Assembly (NCBI GenBank): GCA_027056615.1
Contig: JALUKJ010000290.1
Span: forward strand, 1-8,647
From: Campylobacteraceae bacterium
GTDB lineage: Bacteria > Campylobacterota > Campylobacteria > Campylobacterales > Sulfurovaceae
Direction of reading: 5' to 3'
Length of the DNA: 8,647 nucleotides
Under the pieces are notes generated by a model, which was not told where the DNA came from, ran no database searches, and saw only the letters and a list, made by a program, of their open reading frames with translations. The first letter of the stretch is position 1, and each line of letters opens with the position of its first letter. Both the position numbers and the translations under genes were made by a program. This document shows positions 6,611 to 8,647 of the stretch, one piece after another.

Positions 6611-6641
6611 TGGGAACGAGCTAATGAGCTAAGGTCACTAA

Positions 6642-7814
6642 TTAAAGTGAAAAGGGAACAGTTAAGTAAGCTTGAACAGTATTACCATCAAGGTCTTTAT
6701 GAGTACCTTTTGCATCTGTATTAATAAATGCAACAGTTGTATCAACTGGTCCAATTTTTGTAGTTGCTGTTAATGCAGCTTCTTTTACATCACTGTTTAA
6801 TGAATCTGTATCAACAGAGGTATAATTGAAACCAAGTTGAGCAGTTCCTACATCATAACCTGCACCTACAGCAATAGTTTGAGCTTTACGAGAACCTACT
6901 AGACCATAGTTCCAAAAAGCTTCTGTATAAAGTTTTGACTCACCACCACCTGTAGCAATATTTGCAATATCAATTTTTCCAGCAGAACTTCTTTTTGAGT
7001 AAGCAATATGTGCATCTAGTGGACCAGCAGCATAACCAACTTTTACAGCAGCAGCTTGACTACTGTTTGCAGCACCATTTTTTTTAGCATTTGCATATTG
7101 AAGACCAGCAGAAATCTCTTTAGTTATAGATGTATCAGCTTGTAACCAGTATGCTTTTGCTACAGTTGGAATTTGGTAGTACCAAGCTTGTGCAGCTGTA
7201 TTTGGAATACTTTTGTTAATTAAACCAAATGCATAAGCTGGGCTACTAGAAGTAGTTGCATTCCCATCAAAATCAACAAATCCAGTATTACCATTAGCAG
7301 CATTTACAGTTTTAGCATCACCGTTTCCTCTACCAACCCATGCAGCAACAAGTGTAGTATCTTGAATATCATTGTTAACAGCTACAGCTGCATCAAATGT
7401 ATTTGGTACAATATTCCATGTTTCAGAGTAGAAGAATGGAGTATCAAGTGCTTGACGACCAACTACTAAAGTTGTATTTGCTACTTTTGCAACAATATTT
7501 GCTGTATCAATATACATTTGGTCTGCAACACCACCATTATGATTTACCCATGTTCCAGAAACCAATTCATTTTCTAAACCAAGTGTAGAAACACCAGTTA
7601 AACCAGCATTAACAGTAATACCTTCTTTTAAATCTCTTGAATATTTAAGTTCAAGTGCTGTATCACCAATTGAACCTGCTTTACTAAAAAGGTCATTATC
7701 TCCACCATCTGATGTACTATAGAATAATTTAGCATCTCCAGATAATTTAGCATCACCTGCCATAGCTGTTGTTACAGCCAAAGCTGTAATCAAACTTAAT
7801 TTTATAAACTTCAT
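6642..7814 (-). CDS. Outer-membrane porin of the Campylobacterota major-porin type
   Basis: The 390-residue precursor has a clear Sec signal peptide: MKFIK, a hydrophobic stretch, then cleavage probably after TAMA (residue 19). The mature part is rich in Gly, Ala, Asn, Thr and alternating hydrophobic residues, as in beta-barrels, with stretches such as LVVGRQALDTPFFYSETWN typical of epsilonproteobacterial porins. It ends YLTVPFSL, so the usual terminal aromatic is displaced by two residues. I found only two possible cysteine-free long loops and no enzymatic motif. It should form a general or anion-selective pore for small solutes; a role in nitrate or ammonium passage is only suggested by position. 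AGGAG (complement of 7822-7826) lies 7 nt before the ATG. It converges on the kinase gene and diverges from amt. Confidence 0.82.
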   Translation of the reverse strand: MKFIKLSLITALAVTTAMAGDAKLSGDAKLFYSTSDGGDNDLFSKAGSIGDTALELKYSRDLKEGITVNAGLTGVSTLGLENELVSGTWVNHNGGVADQMYIDTANIVAKVANTTLVVGRQALDTPFFYSETWNIVPNTFDAAVAVNNDIQDTTLVAAWVGRGNGDAKTVNAANGNTGFVDFDGNATTSSSPAYAFGLINKSIPNTAAQAWYYQIPTVAKAYWLQADTSITKEISAGLQYANAKKNGAANSSQAAAVKVGYAAGPLDAHIAYSKRSSAGKIDIANIATGGGESKLYTEAFWNYGLVGSRKAQTIAVGAGYDVGTAQLGFNYTSVDTDSLNSDVKEAALTATTKIGPVDTTVAFINTDAKGTHKDLDGNTVQAYLTVPFSL

Positions 7815-7848
7815 TTATTTACTCCTTTTAATATGAAATTGTATGACC

Positions 7849-7857
7849 ATAATAGCA
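7849..7857 (-). promoter_or_regulatory. Probable extended -10 promoter of the porin gene
   Basis: On the minus strand TGC followed by TATTAT (7854-7849) resembles an extended -10 element. It lies about 35 nt before the porin ATG and would give a leader of about 27 nt including the AGGAG site. The rest of the divergent region (7858-8020) is AT-rich and shows no gene or strong inverted repeat. Confidence 0.4.
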
Positions 7858-8020
7858 TAAAAGAATTTACTTTTACAAATATATAGTCATAATTTTATAT
7901 AAAAACAAAATATTATGTTACTTTGTAATTTTAGCATACCTATATTATAGAGAAATATATATTTTTATACTTGTCTATTTTTTATACAATAATAAATAGT
8001 TTTTTAGTGCATAAAATAGA

Positions 8021-8026
8021 TATAAT
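8021..8026 (+). promoter_or_regulatory. Probable -10 box of the amt promoter
   Basis: A perfect TATAAT lies 29 nt before the amt ATG; transcription would start near 8033. No sigma-54 (GG-N10-GC) promoter is seen, so the nitrogen control known for amt in enterics is not evident here. Confidence 0.5.
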
Positions 8027-8055
8027 CGAGAAGATAAAAATAAAGGAGTAAGTTT

Positions 8056-8647
8056 ATGAAAAATAAATTTTTAGCACTGCTAACACTGTTAGCTCTTCCT
8101 GTTCTTACATTTGCTGAGGACAAACTCGATTCAGGTGATACAGCATGGATGCTGGTCTCTACTGCATTTGTTATGTTAATGACACCAGCTGGTTTAGCAC
8201 TATTTTATGGTGGTATGACACGAAGTAAAAATGTTTTAAATACAATGGGTATGAGTTTAATAGCATTTGCTGTTGGTACTCTTGTATGGGTTATTGCAGG
8301 TTATAGTATTGCTTTTGGACATGGTGATTTTATTGGAACAGGAAAAATTCTCTTAGCAGGAATTACAGACAAGAGTTTACATGGTTCAATTCCTGAGCTT
8401 CTATTTGTTGCATTTCAAGGAACATTTGCAGCTATTGCTGTAGCTATTGCTAGTGGTTCAATGATTGAAAGAGTAAAATTTTCAACATTTACAATATTCT
8501 CTGCTCTTTGGATTTTAGCAGTATATGCACCAATTACACACTGGGCATGGGGTGGAGGTACAACTCTAAACTTTGGTGAGATGGATTTTGCTGGTGGTAC
8601 TGTTGTTCATATTAATGCTGGTATTGCAGGTTTTGTTGTGGCTATGA
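8056..8647 (+). CDS. amt: Ammonium transporter (Amt family), partial (C-terminus off the right edge)
   Basis: I translated 197 residues from ATG 8056 to the window edge; full family members are about 400-450 residues. The N-terminus (MKNKF, hydrophobic stretch, TFA-ED near residue 20) looks like a cleavable signal peptide, as in E. coli AmtB. Family marks follow: DTAWMLVSTAFVM (28-40), GLALFYGGM (46-54), FQGTFA (120-125, holding the phenylalanine gate), SMIERVKF (135-142), HWAWGGG (162-168) and DFAGGTVVHINAGIAG (177-192). H185 corresponds to the first histidine of the conduction pair (E. coli H168) and D177 to D160. It is an inner-membrane channel for ammonium/ammonia uptake, regulated in relatives by a PII protein (GlnK) often encoded just downstream, which is not visible here. 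AAGGAG at 8043-8048 is 7 nt from the ATG. Confidence 0.95.
   Translation, partial: MKNKFLALLTLLALPVLTFAEDKLDSGDTAWMLVSTAFVMLMTPAGLALFYGGMTRSKNVLNTMGMSLIAFAVGTLVWVIAGYSIAFGHGDFIGTGKILLAGITDKSLHGSIPELLFVAFQGTFAAIAVAIASGSMIERVKFSTFTIFSALWILAVYAPITHWAWGGGTTLNFGEMDFAGGTVVHINAGIAGFVVAM

Larger units (their letters stand above)
6449..6620. repeat. Palindromic MITE/REP-like element, copy B (inverted relative to copy A)
   Basis: This is the reverse-complement copy of the element before the kinase gene; the core is 6466-6601. Its central inverted repeat pairs 6493-6515 with 6543-6565. The right end is TGGGAACGAG (6611-6620), while the left end is GCATTCCCA (6449-6457). The core is flanked by the 9-mer CGGAGACCG as a direct repeat (6458-6466 and 6602-6610). 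It sits in the intergenic space between the convergent kinase and porin genes and contains no open reading frame of its own. Confidence 0.85.

Noticed and set aside
4572..6620. CRISPR array or composite transposon
   Set aside because: There are only two copies, in inverted orientation and 1.7 kb apart, with no regular spacers. No transposase gene lies between them; the enclosed gene is the kinase.
7397..7588. 63-codon plus-strand open frame
   Set aside because: It is antisense to the porin gene. Its composition (Gln, Leu and Tyr runs) is that of a shadow frame.
7815..8055. Sigma-54/NtrC control of amt
   Set aside because: No GG-N10-GC element was found in the intergenic region; a plain TATAAT at 8021 suffices.

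Overview
The window is AT-rich with short intergenic gaps and good Shine-Dalgarno sites. The encoded proteins (a Campylobacterota-type porin, a NirA/NarK/Amt nitrogen set and a DmsB-DmsC-like fused ferredoxin/anchor) suggest a Campylobacterota bacterium, such as a Sulfurimonas-, Sulfurovum- or Arcobacter-like organism. The phylum is inferred from protein character and base composition; the genus cannot be fixed from this sequence.

Layout. Positions 1-3096 (minus strand) hold a two-gene operon read right to left. First comes a ferredoxin-type siroheme nitrite reductase (nirA). Overlapping its end by 8 nt is a membrane-anchored four-cluster iron-sulfur protein (DmsB fused to DmsC) that runs off the left edge. 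The catalytic molybdenum subunit, probably an assimilatory nitrate reductase, would be expected just outside. A 183-bp AT-rich divergent promoter region separates this operon from a NarK-type nitrate transporter (3280-4560, plus). Then comes a PP2C phosphatase/Ser-Thr kinase/transmembrane fusion (4777-6411, plus). A porin (6642-7814, minus) converges on the kinase, and an ammonium channel gene, amt (from 8056, plus, cut by the right edge), diverges from the porin.

Function. The genes form an inorganic nitrogen acquisition module: nitrate uptake (NarK), electron delivery to a presumed nitrate reductase (DmsBC-like), nitrite reduction to ammonium (NirA), ammonium uptake (Amt), and a membrane-bound phosphatase/kinase regulator. 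PP2C-kinase fusions also sit inside nitrate-assimilation clusters elsewhere; from memory, PA1782 lies between nirB and nasA in Pseudomonas aeruginosa.

Main oddities. (1) NirA is about 130 residues longer than usual, and its last ~85 residues read like the C-lobe end of a Ser/Thr kinase, resembling the same part of the kinase encoded nearby. (2) The kinase gene is bracketed by two nearly identical palindromic elements of about 172 nt in opposite orientation. They look like non-autonomous mobile elements (MITE/REP-like); one appears to sit inside a REP-like hairpin with a 9-bp direct repeat at its edges. (3) The hairpin T-runs of these elements are oriented so that only the copy downstream of the kinase should terminate kinase transcription.
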